Shown here piece after piece: positions 37,031 through 50,300 of a stretch of DNA of 64,000 nucleotides; within the stretch, counting starts at the first letter, position 1, and every line of letters begins with the position of its first letter. Source of the DNA: Hemicentrotus pulcherrimus (Eukaryota > Echinodermata > Echinoidea > Camarodonta > Strongylocentrotidae). The position numbers and the translations under genes were made by a program. The stretch covers positions 88,495-152,494 of the forward strand of contig BEXV01000863.1 in the NCBI GenBank assembly GCA_003118195.1, written 5' to 3'. The notes under the pieces were generated by a model, which made no database searches, was not told where the DNA came from, and saw nothing but the letters and a program-made list of their open reading frames with translations.

Positions 37031-37165
37031 GGAAAGGAGGAGAGCAAGAGACATACCATAAGGACAAAGAGAGACAGAGAAAAGAGATTTAGCATCCTGT
37101 AGTACCATTGAGTAAATTTGCAATTGTATCTCTAGAATACTTTGACATAGTGTCGTATTTCATCG
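36804..37165 (+). repeat. 85-bp direct repeat flanking a GA microsatellite
   Basis: Copies at about 36804-36883 and 37084-37165 share TTTAGCATCCT, ATTGCAATTGTATCTCTAGAAT-like sequence and a following TGT(G)TC(A/G)TATTT. Between them lies a (GA)n run at about 36986-37025 inside purine-rich sequence. Confidence 0.7.
36986..37025 (+). repeat. (GA)n microsatellite
   Basis: About 20 uninterrupted GA dinucleotides inside a longer purine-rich tract. Confidence 0.95.
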
Positions 37166-37549
37166 AAGACTGAGAAAGAAAGTAAGAGAGAGGGGGGAGA
37201 GTGAACAGAAGAATGAGAGAGGAAGAGACATACAGTATGGGACAGAGTATGAGAGATACAGAGGTGGGGCAAAAGCATGGGAGAAAAGAGGAAAACAATA
37301 TAAGGGGAGAAAAAACTTGTTCTAACATTGTACATCTTGATGTACACATACATTTCAAGGGAATGAAGCAATAATCGGATTGAGTGGGAGAAAAGAGAGA
37401 TGGAGACTGAGAGGAAACTATAGAATGAAAAGATTCATGCATGTATGGTTGCTGATTGTAAGTGTAGGATTGACGATTGTATTTAGACAGGTGTTAAAAA
37501 CATTTTTCCCTAGATTAATCATTTTGCTTTTATTTAATCTCTCCCCTCT

Positions 37550-37552
37550 CCC

Positions 37553-37590
<38 letters not shown>
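37550..37590 (+). repeat. Compound (CT)n(CA)n microsatellite
   Basis: About 12 CT units followed by about 8 CA units. Confidence 0.95.
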
Positions 37591-37591
<1 letters not shown>

Positions 37592-38095
37592 TGCACATAC
37601 TGTTCATGCACACTCTCTCTTTCTCTTTCTCTCTGATGCTTCCTTTAACAATATCACTTATTACACCTGTGCATCTTTTTCTTACTGTCTACCTCATAAT
37701 TTTCTTCCAACAAATCGAAAATTTATTGTCTACACAATAAGAATTTGCTCTGTTTTACATGTTCGGGATCCTTTCCGAGGATTGCACAGGTTTGAGGCAA
37801 TGTCCATATATCCCTGCATGACTGAATGCAAGATAGCGAAATATATGCCCTCAGGGTTACCTACTCTTCAAAACTAACAGCTGGCTATCTAGTCATCTCA
37901 TAATCCACAAAAATAACTAGAGCAGAGGACATCCCCATGGACAATAAAATACACCCTGAAATCAACAAATGTCTATTGTCTTGACTCATTGGTTAATTAT
38001 TTGCAAGATGATAAAAAATCTCAAAATTGAGCTTTACTTGAAAGCTCAATAAATGAAAAAGATAAAAGCTCAATTAGTGCACACTTCTGAAACAC

Positions 38096-38101
38096 TTTAT
38101 T
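38096..38101 (-). terminator. Candidate CFAP65 polyadenylation signal
   Basis: TTTATT on the + strand reads AATAAA on the minus strand, about 1.6 kb past the CFAP65 stop. Other AT-rich signals are possible. Confidence 0.3.
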
Positions 38102-39743
38102 CACAAATGTAACAAAGTTTCTGGTAAATACATGAAATCTCAAGAGTAAAATATACTTTACCTATTTACAGAAACAGATGGTGATAGTTCAAACTTTAAA
38201 GCAAATTTTGTTGCAAGTTGGTAGACAACTCCACATAGTATGAATATTTGTTGTCGTAATATTGCCTGTTAGAGACATAAAGATTTTCTATGATATCCTG
38301 TTTTCTAGACTGTTATTATCTTTTATCTACTGAATATGTGACAAAGGCATACAGGTCTGAATCTTTTAAACGTTGGGTTCACATTCCTCAGATTATACTT
38401 CCTTCAAAGACGGATTTTCATTCAATATAGTGGAGAGCTTTCCCTTAAGTTCTTTGATAGTTTAACTGAATCATTGGATATTGCTTGTAGATATACATAG
38501 AACACTTCATTAAGCCTTGTTACTATATATCCGTAGTGCCAGGTGCAGTATTTTCAATATAATCAGTTCATTAAACAAATATATACATAAATCAATACCT
38601 CAACAAAGGAATATGTGTATCTATATACAAATATTTACAGTATTAACAAATAAGGACGGTTGCTTAATACACATTGGCATTTATATATACATGTACACAC
38701 ACAAGCAATGTTGCTTGTCAGTTGGATTATAATCAAAGAAGAATAGACAAGCAAGAATGTTTAGTTTAGTATCTCCTCTAAGGTTGGTACAAGGCATTTG
38801 AAAGGCACACTGAACAATTAATCTTACATCACATACATACCTTGGTAATTATGGTTCCTTTCAAAAAAAAGGGTAGAGGATCAAGAAAAGTATTCTAATT
38901 TTTTACTGACCATTCACTAAAGTTTGGTATCATAAGTGATGACAAGTAAATAGCATCAATATATAGTACACTCTTGTTTGCACAAATGTAATGAAGTAAC
39001 TATACACATTCAAATATGTTTTTTGAAGCAAAAGATATAATACCATCTACAGTATAAAGTTTTCATTTATAAAGGTCATATCTCGTCTTTACAATAGAAA
39101 TATTCTTTATACAGTACACATTCATGGTAACAAAATACCATAATACAGGTACACAATAGTCATTCCTTCTCATAGTTCTTTGTTTTGTAAAACTTTTAAA
39201 TGAATTACAATTTTAACTATTGCTCCTATGCACTGGATACACTGTTTTAGATGTTTGTTCATAGGAAAGTAAAAATATTGTTGATAAAATACAGAAATAT
39301 CAGTTCGTAACTCCTTTCTACATAATCCTTTCCTCTCCAAATAAATACTAATAGATTCTGCAAACTTGCTAACATATTCTCATATCCACCTTGCTTGCAG
39401 TAGATGCTACATAAATTACAGCATTAAATTGCCTATGCTCAAGGTTTTTTAAAACATTTAAGAGTTACCCTCACCATTTTCTTTAAAAATGCATTATTCT
39501 CCACAATACAGATCACAGCAATTCCAAAATTGACTGATTTCCATTTCAACAGATTCCAATGTGTCATGACACTGTATTTCTAAATTCATTTTAGGAAATT
39601 TGATTTAAAGCTGAAATAGATAACACGCAAAAGGCCACAAATGTGTTATTACATGAAAGACATGAAAATACATGTGCTCATAGATGTTCATCATGTTATC
39701 CATTGATTTCCAAAAGATATTTCCAGGAACGATAGCATCTCTG

Positions 39744-40092
39744 TTATTTTGCTGTTACTTGAGAGGTTTGACTTCCCCTCCTCCCCGTCGATCCCACCAG
39801 CTCCACCGAGACCTTGGGCGTGTCCACGGACCGCACCTTTCCACCAGACCCTGCTCTTTCTCCTTTGGACGTCTTCCCTGACCCAGGTCTGGTGCAAGCC
39901 CCTGCTATGACAGAGGCCTGCTTGGGTTTGGCACCTGGCCCGGTGGGTGGGGTACGGGGAGGGGTGGAAGGGGGTAGGGCTATGAGGCGGGGTCTTGCAG
40001 TCAGGTTGATCTCTCCCCCAAAGGCCTCCATCATGATGTTGAAGAGGGTGTTCTCAAGAGCTGATTCTACACTGGTAGCAAACTCTGGTAAT
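39744..40092 (-). other. CFAP65: CFAP65 terminal coding exon
   Basis: Encodes LPEFATSVESALENTLFNIM, GGEINLTARPRLIALPPSTP and a Pro/Gly/Ser-rich basic tail ending SQTSQVTAK and TAA. The conserved helix and TARPRLIALPP box near the C-terminus are CFAP65 hallmarks; the low-complexity tail after it is likely lineage-specific. Confidence 0.9.
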
Positions 40093-43000
40093 CTGTACAA
40101 AGACAACAAAAAAGTGATGTGTATTAAGAATAAATCCATTTCCTACAGCAATGATGATGAAAGAGACTAACAAAAATTAACATATTGTCGGTGGGGTGAC
40201 AAAACCTAGTATCTCAATTTTTTGAGATCTTGATTTTTTTGCATAATTTTGTAGCTAATGGCCTACGACACCACCTGATAAATCCGTGGAACGCCTCCAG
40301 TCTCGGTTTTTCACAAATCCACACAGACACCCTTAAACTAAACCTCGTAACTTTAACCCCCTTTGAAGCTGCACTGACAAAACCTCGTAACATGAGATAC
40401 GTAATTCCTTTTCCTCGTAACTCACACANNNNNNNNNNNNNNNNNNNNNNNNNNNNNNNNNNNNNNNNNNNNNNNNNNNNNNNNNNNNNNNNNNNNNNNN
40501 NNNNNNNNNNNNNNNNNNNNNNNNNNNNNNNNNNNNNNNNNNNNNNNNNNNNNNNNNNNNNNNNNNNNNNNNNNNNNNNNNNNNNNNNNNNNNNNNNNNN
40601 NNNNNNNNNNNNNNNNNNNNNNNNNNNNNNNNNNNNNNNNNNNNNNNNNNNNNNNNNNNNNNNNNNNNNNNNNNNNNNNNNNNNNNNNNNNNNNNNNNNN
40701 NNNNNNNNNNNNNNNNNNNNNNNNNNNNNNNNNNNNNNNNNNNNNNNNNNNNNNNNNNNNNNNNNNNNNNNNNNNNNNNNNNNNNNNNNNNNNNNNNNNN
40801 NNNNNNNNNNNNNNNNNNNNNNNNNNNNNNNNNNNNNNNNNNNNNNNNNNNNNNNNNNNNNNNNNNNNNNNNNNNNNNNNNNNNNNNNNNNNNNNNNNNN
40901 NNNNNNNNNNNNNNNNNNNNNNNNNNNNNNNNNNNNNNNNNNNNNNNNNNNNNNNNNNNNNNNNNNNNNNNNNNNNNNNNNNNNNNNNNNNNNNNNNNNN
41001 NNNNNNNNNNNNNNNNNNNNNNNNNNNNNNNNNNNNNNNNNNNNNNNNNNNNNNNNNNNNNNNNNNNNNNNNNNNNNNNNNNNNNNNNNNNNNNNNNNNN
41101 NNNNNNNNNNNNNNNNNNNNNNNNNNNNNNNNNNTACACGAAAATTCTTATATGCTAGATGATCAACCTTTTCTGGTCGATTCCACACCGTTTCTTTCAC
41201 AAAGCAATCGCATGACCAGAACTCAACTTCATCTTTAAGTCACACTTAGAGTTAAGTTCAACTTAGGATCTTTGTGAAACACCCCCCGGGTATACAATGG
41301 TCAATTATTCTCATAGTACTTTGCTTTTAAAACTCTCAACAGATATCATCTGATATTCTTATATCTCTACCTTATTATCCAGGACAGAAATTCAAAAATA
41401 AAAACATGGTCAAGTATCATGATATCAGTTAAATATAAATCAGAAACTGCTCAAATTGAAGACAGGATGCAAAAAGTCTTAAATTAACAAGCAATCTTTC
41501 ACTCAGTGGACGAGTACATACCTCTTAAGATTCTGTTGCTGCAGTCTTTCCCTCTCCTCTCGCAAGCTTATCTGATAGTCATACTCGGTGTGCATTCCAG
41601 GGGATGACTGAAGCACAGACCTGGAGAAAACATGTCAAAAAATTGATTAAAATTTGTATCAATTTCAAGTTGGTCAAACTGCAATGACCCCAAGTTTCAC
41701 TGTCCATTCTGAAAGAACTCCTTTGTAAAGGAATTTAAAAAAAACTTTAAAAAAACTGTCACACACAAAGACACAAATAAGTCATTTATTCCTTGTTTAT
41801 ACACCACATCAGGATGTACTACAAATGAACTAGGAATCTTAAAGTAACAACAGATTTTCATGGCTGAACACACTATTCAATAGCACCTTTATAACAACAC
41901 AGTATATACGAAAAGACAGAATTCGACAACGAAAAGCAAATTTAAAAATCCTGAAATTACATGATGGAAACTACAGAGAGTTCCTGCAAAAAGGACATTG
42001 CCTATTGTGACATTTCCCTTCACTTCATTATCAAACGCACTAGGCAAAGGATACATTAAATCCTGACTCTACATACCTTGATGTCATGAGACCAACATCA
42101 TCACCAGCAGGAGCAGAGGGAGGTTGCTCAGTAACAGAATCACGCATCACCGTTCTGCTGGGCACCCCATAAGCTGTGCTATCTGGTGTACGCACTCCCC
42201 GACTTTCCATTTCAATCTGGACTGTCTTGGTGGGGCTCTCCATGGCTTCATGTCGCTGTTGGAAAAAAAATCAGGATGATTATCAATTTTCTTGACTACT
42301 TGTCTATCATATACCAATTTATCATTGTTACTGTCACTGGTTCAATTTTTTGAAAATCATCCTCTTCAATTCAATTGTTATTCTAGTGATCAAGATGTAT
42401 CCTACAGTAAACTCCAAAGATTAAAGAAAGAAAAAATCCTCTCACAAAGAGCTTTCTTTAACAAATTTGCAAGATATATTATTCATTGAGGTAGGCATTT
42501 CTGCATACTCTTGAAATTTTACTCCTTCCTACTTGTTCCCCACCTACATTGAAAAAACTCAGAGATAGTTGATACTTCTCTATTGTTTCTCTTTTTATAG
42601 ATACATAATTAAATGTGGTTTTTTTCGCTATCATCCAACATCAGCATCACAAGCCATGGCAATTATCAATGTTCTGTAATGTTTTGAAAACGGATACACC
42701 CAGGACTACTTCGCCGTCACTCCAGTCAAAATCTCTATCACTACTTCTTGAAACCTCACCATGACCATTACAACCAGTATTAGATATTCAACAATAAAAG
42801 ATGAATAGTTTACTACGGTGAAATCTTTCATCGTTAAGGATTTAGGTCGGACTAACCTGAGCAGCTTGAGAAGGGGGAAGCGAGGTGAGTTTGAGATCCT
42901 CCATCCGAGACGGGGACTGGGGTCTGTCTCCAAACTGAGTGAAGTATGGGATAGGCTCATTGGGGATGTCCCTCAATGCCTCATGGAAGTCATGATCATC

Positions 43001-46000
43001 AAGTAATGCTCTGCAACGACAAATACAAGATTAATTTCTTCATCAAAAAACAATATTGTTGATTATATAGCAAAGCAAACTTTAAATACATATGAGAACA
43101 TGGAATAATTTCACAACTGTACATGTTCTTATAAGGAATAAGAAAAGGTGACATAGCAACAAGCCAAATCGAATAGAAATAGCTAACAGAATTAAAGTCT
43201 GGATGATTTTGTTTCTTTGTTTAAAGAATTCAGAATGTGCGGAATGTACATTTGCATCTCTGATGCGGGCATTACTGATATCAGCAATGAAGATGGGGTA
43301 GAAATGAGAATGAATTATTTTCTTTAGGTATGATTGATTGAACAAACTACAGTCAAACTTTTCACTGCTGAATACAATGCTAAAAGCCCAAATACAAAAA
43401 TAAAAGAGAAATGGAAGGATGAAGAAAGATAATCAACAATAATTTGATAGAGATAGATGGATAGAGTGAGTTTATATTGTTATCACCATACCTGACAATA
43501 GTGCTCATGACCTCACTGACGACTCCAGCCGCCATCTCATCACAGGCTTCAGGTTCCATGGATTCATTTCTTTGTGATTGCTTTCCTTTACCGCTTGTGA
43601 TTACCCTCTCACTCATACCCCTAGAAGAGGCAAAACAGATTACAAGCACTAGTTATCAAACAAATAGTGTTCCAATACCAGTACTCCAATCTTTTTTAAC
43701 TGGACTGGAAAATATTCAGACTCCAGCCCAATGGAAATGCAAATTGAATACAAATTATGAAATATAAGGCAGTTTGCAAAGTGTTAATGAAGAAAGTCTC
43801 ACAATATAACAATGTCTTAGCACTTTGCACCAAATTTTAAGGAACTGCCATGTGTGAAACTGTTGCATTTTAACTTTTATCACCTGTTGCACTAGCTTTT
43901 TAAGCTTTACTCTGCAATAATAAATGATATACTTTAACATACAAATTAAATACAGCGACATGCTGTTGCATGAGAGAGAGCAATGTTTTATGTAATCAAG
44001 ATTGAAATATCTCAAGCTTTGCAAAGACTCATTATCGTACAATCTAATACTTTAACAAGTATTAAAAAAGAGACTATTTTTCAACTTAAAGTGACAAAGC
44101 TGTGCAAGACCCTTTTCAAGTAAATATCTACAGTACCTGTCAATGAAGAACTTCTGGACCTCGTTCGGGAAGTTGCTCTGGAACTCAGCAATGGTGTGAG
44201 TTCGTGCCGTCACCCCGAGGTGCATGACAAACGTCTCTGGTTTCTCAGGTTTGGGCCAAAGCTTGCTACCATCTTTTGCAGAGTGTTCGCCTAAACATTC
44301 AAAAGTCAAGTGGTTCAAAGAGTAGTCAGTGTTCTAGAAATTAAAGTGTTGGGAACTTTTCTTCTTTCTTTCAAAGGGTATGTATCTGATCTCAAGCAAT
44401 GGTACATACCACATACAATATTTTAATTTGGCAATAGAGGTACAAAATTATATTTTTGCAGGAGTACTTTATATCCCAATATTTTAAATTCTACTGCAAC
44501 ACTTACGTGTATACTGTTCATCAAACTCCTTCTCATTCTTGACATTTTTGATGGGAGGCAGGGTCTGGTAGCGCTTGAATTCTTCAGGAGGTTCCGGTGA
44601 ATTATCCAGAGTGCATTCCCGTTTAAAGCGACTCCTGCCTTCAGGGCCTGCGATGCTTCCCTGTTTGAATATCAACCAAATTACACATTGATAATTAGGA
44701 AAATAATGTTGCTGTATTTACATAAAGATCATTGTTCCTAGTATTTGTGTGCTCTTTCCTTGATCCTGATAGAATTTCAAGATTTCAGGATCATGAAAGG
44801 GGGCCTTTTACGAGCTATGACTTCACCATAGTCAATCATCAAGTCAACATCCTTTTTTTTAATCCCTGCCTCGCACGCAGGAACTCAATTTTCATGCTTT
44901 TTCAGATTCCCAGAGAGCTTGGAACATTCAATGATGCTCAGTAAGAAGAAATATAAAGACATGCTCCAAATATATCAAATTTGTGTCTTAAAATAGAGGA
45001 TGGGTTACTTACATCTTTCTTTGTGTCATCACTAAACTCTGTGATGGTGAACTCATATTTCTGCCTCTCTCTCTCTGCCTCCCAGTCTTCAAGCGCCTTC
45101 CTGTATTCTGCCATGACAGTCTCATCAGCAACCTATGCCAGGCAATGAAGCAAATGCGTCATTCAAAAGGAAAACACAACTAAAGTCACAATTCTAGAAT
45201 GTGTTTAGGAGTAGAATACACTTATAAGGGGAAGCAAAATTTGTCCCTTCTTAACAGTACATGCCATAAAAACTTTGACACTGTTTTTAAACAGAAAGAT
45301 ACATGCAAGACCTGCTTTAACAACACTTTTGACTGAACATTGGAAGTGGTAAAGGCATAAATACATATAGTTTGATAGGGTATAGTTTATCAATTCCATG
45401 GTATGTCACACTGACTGACTTTGATAGAATCAAATATCAAGACCGTTTCATTAACTTGATATCAATATAAATTGCTATATTTCTGCAACAAACTTGCTCC
45501 CAGCCACTAAAATGTAATGATTTCAGTAGCTTATGTTTGTTATCTGTCATTTGTTAAGGATAACAGTTTTATAAAACAGGGCCAAGATATTTAACATGGA
45601 ACGGAATTTAAATCTCATGAAACTTCAATGATCTCATGAAACGTTAAACACATCTGATGACTAACCTCACAGATGACATCAAGGTCATAAAATGAAGGCT
45701 CTCCTATAGATGTGAAGACCACCTTACACATGCAACCCTCTCCGGGATGAAGAGTTCCTTTGGGTGGTTGGATGTCCAGCACCTAGGTAGCCGCACAAAG
45801 GAGTTTACTTTTATCAATTTTGATCAATATCATCAGCATATTAATAAAAAGATCAGTAAGTTAAATCCTTCCTTTTTCTAGAAAAAAATATTTAGGTAAG
45901 GTTCACATCCATAGAAACAGATAGAGAAAATATTATGAAAATGAATAGGATCACAATGGATTAAAAAAATTGAAGAGATAATGTATTGAAATACAACTAA

Positions 46001-47273
46001 AAAGTTACAAGATAGATTGGAACTTAGGAAAATGCCAGAAATTTACAGTCACAAAGTGATCAAAGTAAAAAAAGAAAGCTATTCATAAGATTCCCTATAA
46101 TAGTCTAGGAAATGCTTCTGAAACTTGTTTGTCAGTAGCACATATTACTTATCACGAAGGAGGGATAACAGAATTGTTTAATTAATAAAAGAATGCTTTT
46201 CTCCATTACATACAGGAAAATGTCGAAGAAAAGGACGTAACTGAGCAAGAAATTTACTCAACATGACACTCAGACAAAGTGACATACAACTAAGCAAACG
46301 GGGTTACTACAACACAACTGGGAAAAGACCTCACCTGTGAATCATCCTCTGATGTCACATACCACTCGAAGGACACAGTGTGGCTAGGGGAGCGGTTGGT
46401 CAGGTACACCACCTTGCGCTGCTCACTGAACAGTGGAAGATTCCCAAAGGCCACTCTCTCCTCGCTTGCATACAGGAGCTGCTCCCTGAGGGGGATGCTC
46501 TGGACGGAAGGAACCCCAGTCAGTTCTGTGCCGTCCGTCATGGGCATGGTGGTGCCCAGGGAGCGCTTGTCATAGCCCACACCGGTGAAGGTGATAAGGG
46601 CGGTGTCACCGCCGATGATGTGGATTGGAACGTCAACCTGAAAGATACAGCGGATAAGTTTATTTGAATTGACATAATTTTTTTCTTCTTCTCCAATTTC
46701 CAATAAAAGTACATTAAGACTTGCATGTAAAAGTCTTAGTAAGTAATAATAATGTATGTTGATATATGAGGTCCAACTCTTTTTCTTGTTTAAGCATTCA
46801 AAAATGAACTTGAAATAGTATTAATAAAGTACTTACAGCTTCTTTCATGTCTTTTATTACAATTAATGCTATGTCACATCCTTTCTTAACAGCATGAATA
46901 AAATAGTGTCTACCAGTATTACATAAATACATATACATGTACATATGGGTGACAACTTTCAATGTTCTTGGCATCAAGCTGCTAGGCATTCTATTTCTTA
47001 CCATATAGGTATTTGCTTCCAGTGGAGAGAAGATCCATTCCACTTTGGCTGTTCTACCAGCTGGTATTACACCCTTGGGATTCAGGCAATCAAAAATCCT
47101 GTGATTGAAGTTTTCCTGCATGACATGAAATTGTGGTAAGACATTGAAGAATTTATTTGTTTATATAAAGAATTATGTACATTAATACAACACATTGAGT
47201 GAAAACAGAAAGCTACTGAAGGAAGTTTGAAAATATGTAAAAAGTGGAAAATATATAGTCTTAGGAAGAGATA

Positions 47274-47316
<43 letters not shown>

Positions 47317-50300
47317 ATATATATATATCTCACTCATATAAATACATTTATCTATATACATATCCATATCAATCTATCCATCTATCTCTCTATGTTTCCT
47401 CCAATACATATATACATTTGCCTCTTTGACAGTCTTAGAACACAAAAAAGCATCTTACAGTTATTTTATTTGCAAATGTATACTAAATAAATAGAGAATT
47501 GATTTTGTCTAAAAAATGAAAACCATACCTCTTGAACTTGCTCCAAAGCAGTCAGGTCTAACTGATACATGACCTCCATACCTCCACCATTATACAGCTC
47601 ATAGACCTGCTTGGGGTTGATGACACCCCCTATAGGCACGGGGGAGAACATGTGCTTGTTGCTCGGGAAGTGGACATAGCGTCTGTCCTCGTTTACCGTC
47701 ACACCAGTGAAGTTCAGCTGCAAGAAGTCAGGTTGAAAAGGAAATGATAATCAGGCCATTGATACAAATAGTTCATGTCGAGCCATCATATAAACACAAG
47801 GACAATTCATGAATGGACTTTGTTGGAGCTTATTTCACCAACAAAAGGACTGACTGACAGATATGTTCCATTTGAAATCTGAATTTCATACCAGTGTAAT
47901 ATTCAGACCTATAGTATTGTGTTGAGGATGACAACAAAGTCAGTTTTCAAAGTTCATTTGGAATATATACATAGGAAATAGTGAATGGACAGACCAAAGA
48001 GATACATACATGTACTTTTACAACCAGGTAATCTGTGGGTGTTTCCCGAGAAGATGTAATTTAGATCCATAGAGTCTCAATGGTCTTTTGACATTTGGAT
48101 ATTAGTGACAGGTCAGAAATGTGGTGTGAATTCAGTTCACCTATATTATTTTGACAGTCAACTTACCAGAACCTCTCTGCCCCTCATGATCTTGAAGAGG
48201 ACGGGAAGCCTGTCTGTTCCTGCAAACTCATGGCAGTAGGTCATAGTGACCGTCTGGCATTGACCAGGCATGAGGGATCCACTGCTTGGCTCTACTGTGA
48301 ACAGCTTGTTATCCATGATCCTCATCTAAAGCAAAACACACACATAAAATATGATGATGATGATGATGATCCACAGCACTTGGATGGTACCATTTATCTG
48401 TTTTAAACATTCAAAGGAACCCACTCCTCCAATAGTCATGGACTACACATATACTTGAAAAGATTGGTTTTGAGGGCTTACTTTTGTGATTATTTGATGA
48501 TCAAGGGAAAATAACCATCTCATGATTCTTCATTTATGGCTGGTGATTAATTTGTTTATACTTGTGTACACACATACTTTAAATGAGTGATGACATGTAA
48601 CTTATTCACATCGGTTGACTTAAAACTCAACTAAAAGGTTAGATTTAAGGGACATTTCTGTCCATCTTTGAGTACCTATCTTAATTGGAGATTACTATTA
48701 TGAAGGTTCCTATATACATCCACATACACATCATGTATTATTTGCTACTGATCAAAATCTAGCCTTAGAATAATCAAAACATGTATGCTTTGTACCATTA
48801 CAAAAGCATTGTTCTCAATGTGCCTCCATTTTGACAGGGGTTCATTGTAAAAATTGTGATTGCTAGTATTCAGTTATATCATACCTCATGAAGTTCATCA
48901 TGATCAAATTCTCCTGTCTCAGCCCAGTATTCCATCTCTAGTTGAAGATCAGTTGGAAACAGATAAGCCCTACAAAGAAAAAACAATTATAAAAAACTAA
49001 AACTTTCAGGCTCAAGCTTGATCATAATTTGTATGTGAAAGTTTCTTACATGAAATCAAGAACAAGACAAGACTTGGCATAAGAATGTATTGCAATTATA
49101 TTTTCATGGCATTTTCATGGCAGTTAANTCTAAGGAGACTTGGAGACTTTTTGAAGCAGTGTGACACAGCTTCGAAGTATGTTCACCATTTAAGCCATCT
49201 TGATGATGAACGTGAGAACAGGAAGCTACTGATGAAACTCCCAGATTGGTTGGTCATGAAATGGAGCAGAAAGGTTGTGCAGTGGAGGCGAGAGTGGGGG
49301 ACGTTCCCACCCTTCTCTATTTTCACCGACTTCATTGATGAAGAAGCTGTAGTAGCTTTTGACCCTGTAACATCTCTTCAATCTCTGCAGACCTCGAATG
49401 AAAGGAAGAAATCAGCTACTTCCAGCTTTATGCATACAGAAACTCATCAGAATCAGAGAGATGGCTCTGCTGAGAGAGAGACAAGTTCATGCACCTTCTG
49501 CAAGGGTCGACATCACCTCACTGAATGTTCTTCCTTCAACTCAGAGACGATGCAGAAGAAAAGAAAGGTTGTTAGGGATAATGGACTCTGTTTCGGCTGC
49601 CTTAAGAAGGGACATACATCAAGGAGATGTAACAAGAGAAATACATGCTCTTCTTGCAGAGGGAAGCATCCTACTGTTTTGCATGATGATGAGTGGAAAG
49701 AAAGACGAAAGGATGCTGCAAACAGAGAAAGGGGTAACAAGGGAGCCTTGGAATCAAACTCCTATGCATCGAATTCTGATTCCAGTCATTCTACAAAGTC
49801 ATCAATGATAGTTCCTGTGTGGCTGTCTCATGAGTCCTGCCACAAGGATAGATTAGTATATGCTCTGCTGGACACACAATCTGACACATCCTTTATTCTC
49901 ACAAATACTAAGGAGGCTATGAGAATCAAAGGAGTAGGGGTAAACCTGCTACTCTCTACCATGACCAAGGCGAATGAGAGAATTGCAAGTGAAAAGGTGA
50001 CTGGTCTTCAGGTGAAAGCATTCAACGACTCCACGAAGATCATAAGCCTCCCTCCTACCTTCACGAGAGACATCATGCCAGCAGATCGAAATCACATCCC
50101 TACTCCTGACATGGCAAGATCCTTCCGACATCTGTCCAGGATTACTGACATGATAGCTCCTCTTCAAAATGTTGAAATAGGACTCCTGATTGGCTACGAC
50201 TGTGCCAAGGCTCTCGCTCCACGTGCTGTTATCCACTCTCCTGATGATCGAGGACCATACGCAATCCAGACAGACCTGGGATGGAGCATTGTTGGCACAG

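Larger units (their letters stand above)
36731..39743. other. Intergenic/convergent 3' region
   Basis: No gene seen. Holds a duplicated 85-bp block, GA and CT/CA microsatellites, and AT-rich sequence that probably includes the CFAP65 3' UTR on the minus strand. The candidate minus-strand AATAAA is at 38096-38101. Confidence 0.5.

Noticed and set aside
36986..37590. CRISPR-like array
   Set aside because: Only dinucleotide microsatellites and an 85-bp duplicate; no spaced uniform repeats, and the DNA is eukaryotic.
37380..37877. 165-codon + strand ORF
   Set aside because: Runs through the CT/CA microsatellite; Leu-Ser and His-Thr runs come from the repeat.
40214..41200. Long ORFs across the N run on both strands
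   Set aside because: Open only because N is not read as stop.
49085..49128. Start codon of the retroelement ORF at 49085
   Set aside because: Lies before the ambiguous base at 49128 in sequence without retroelement similarity; the frame continues only through N.
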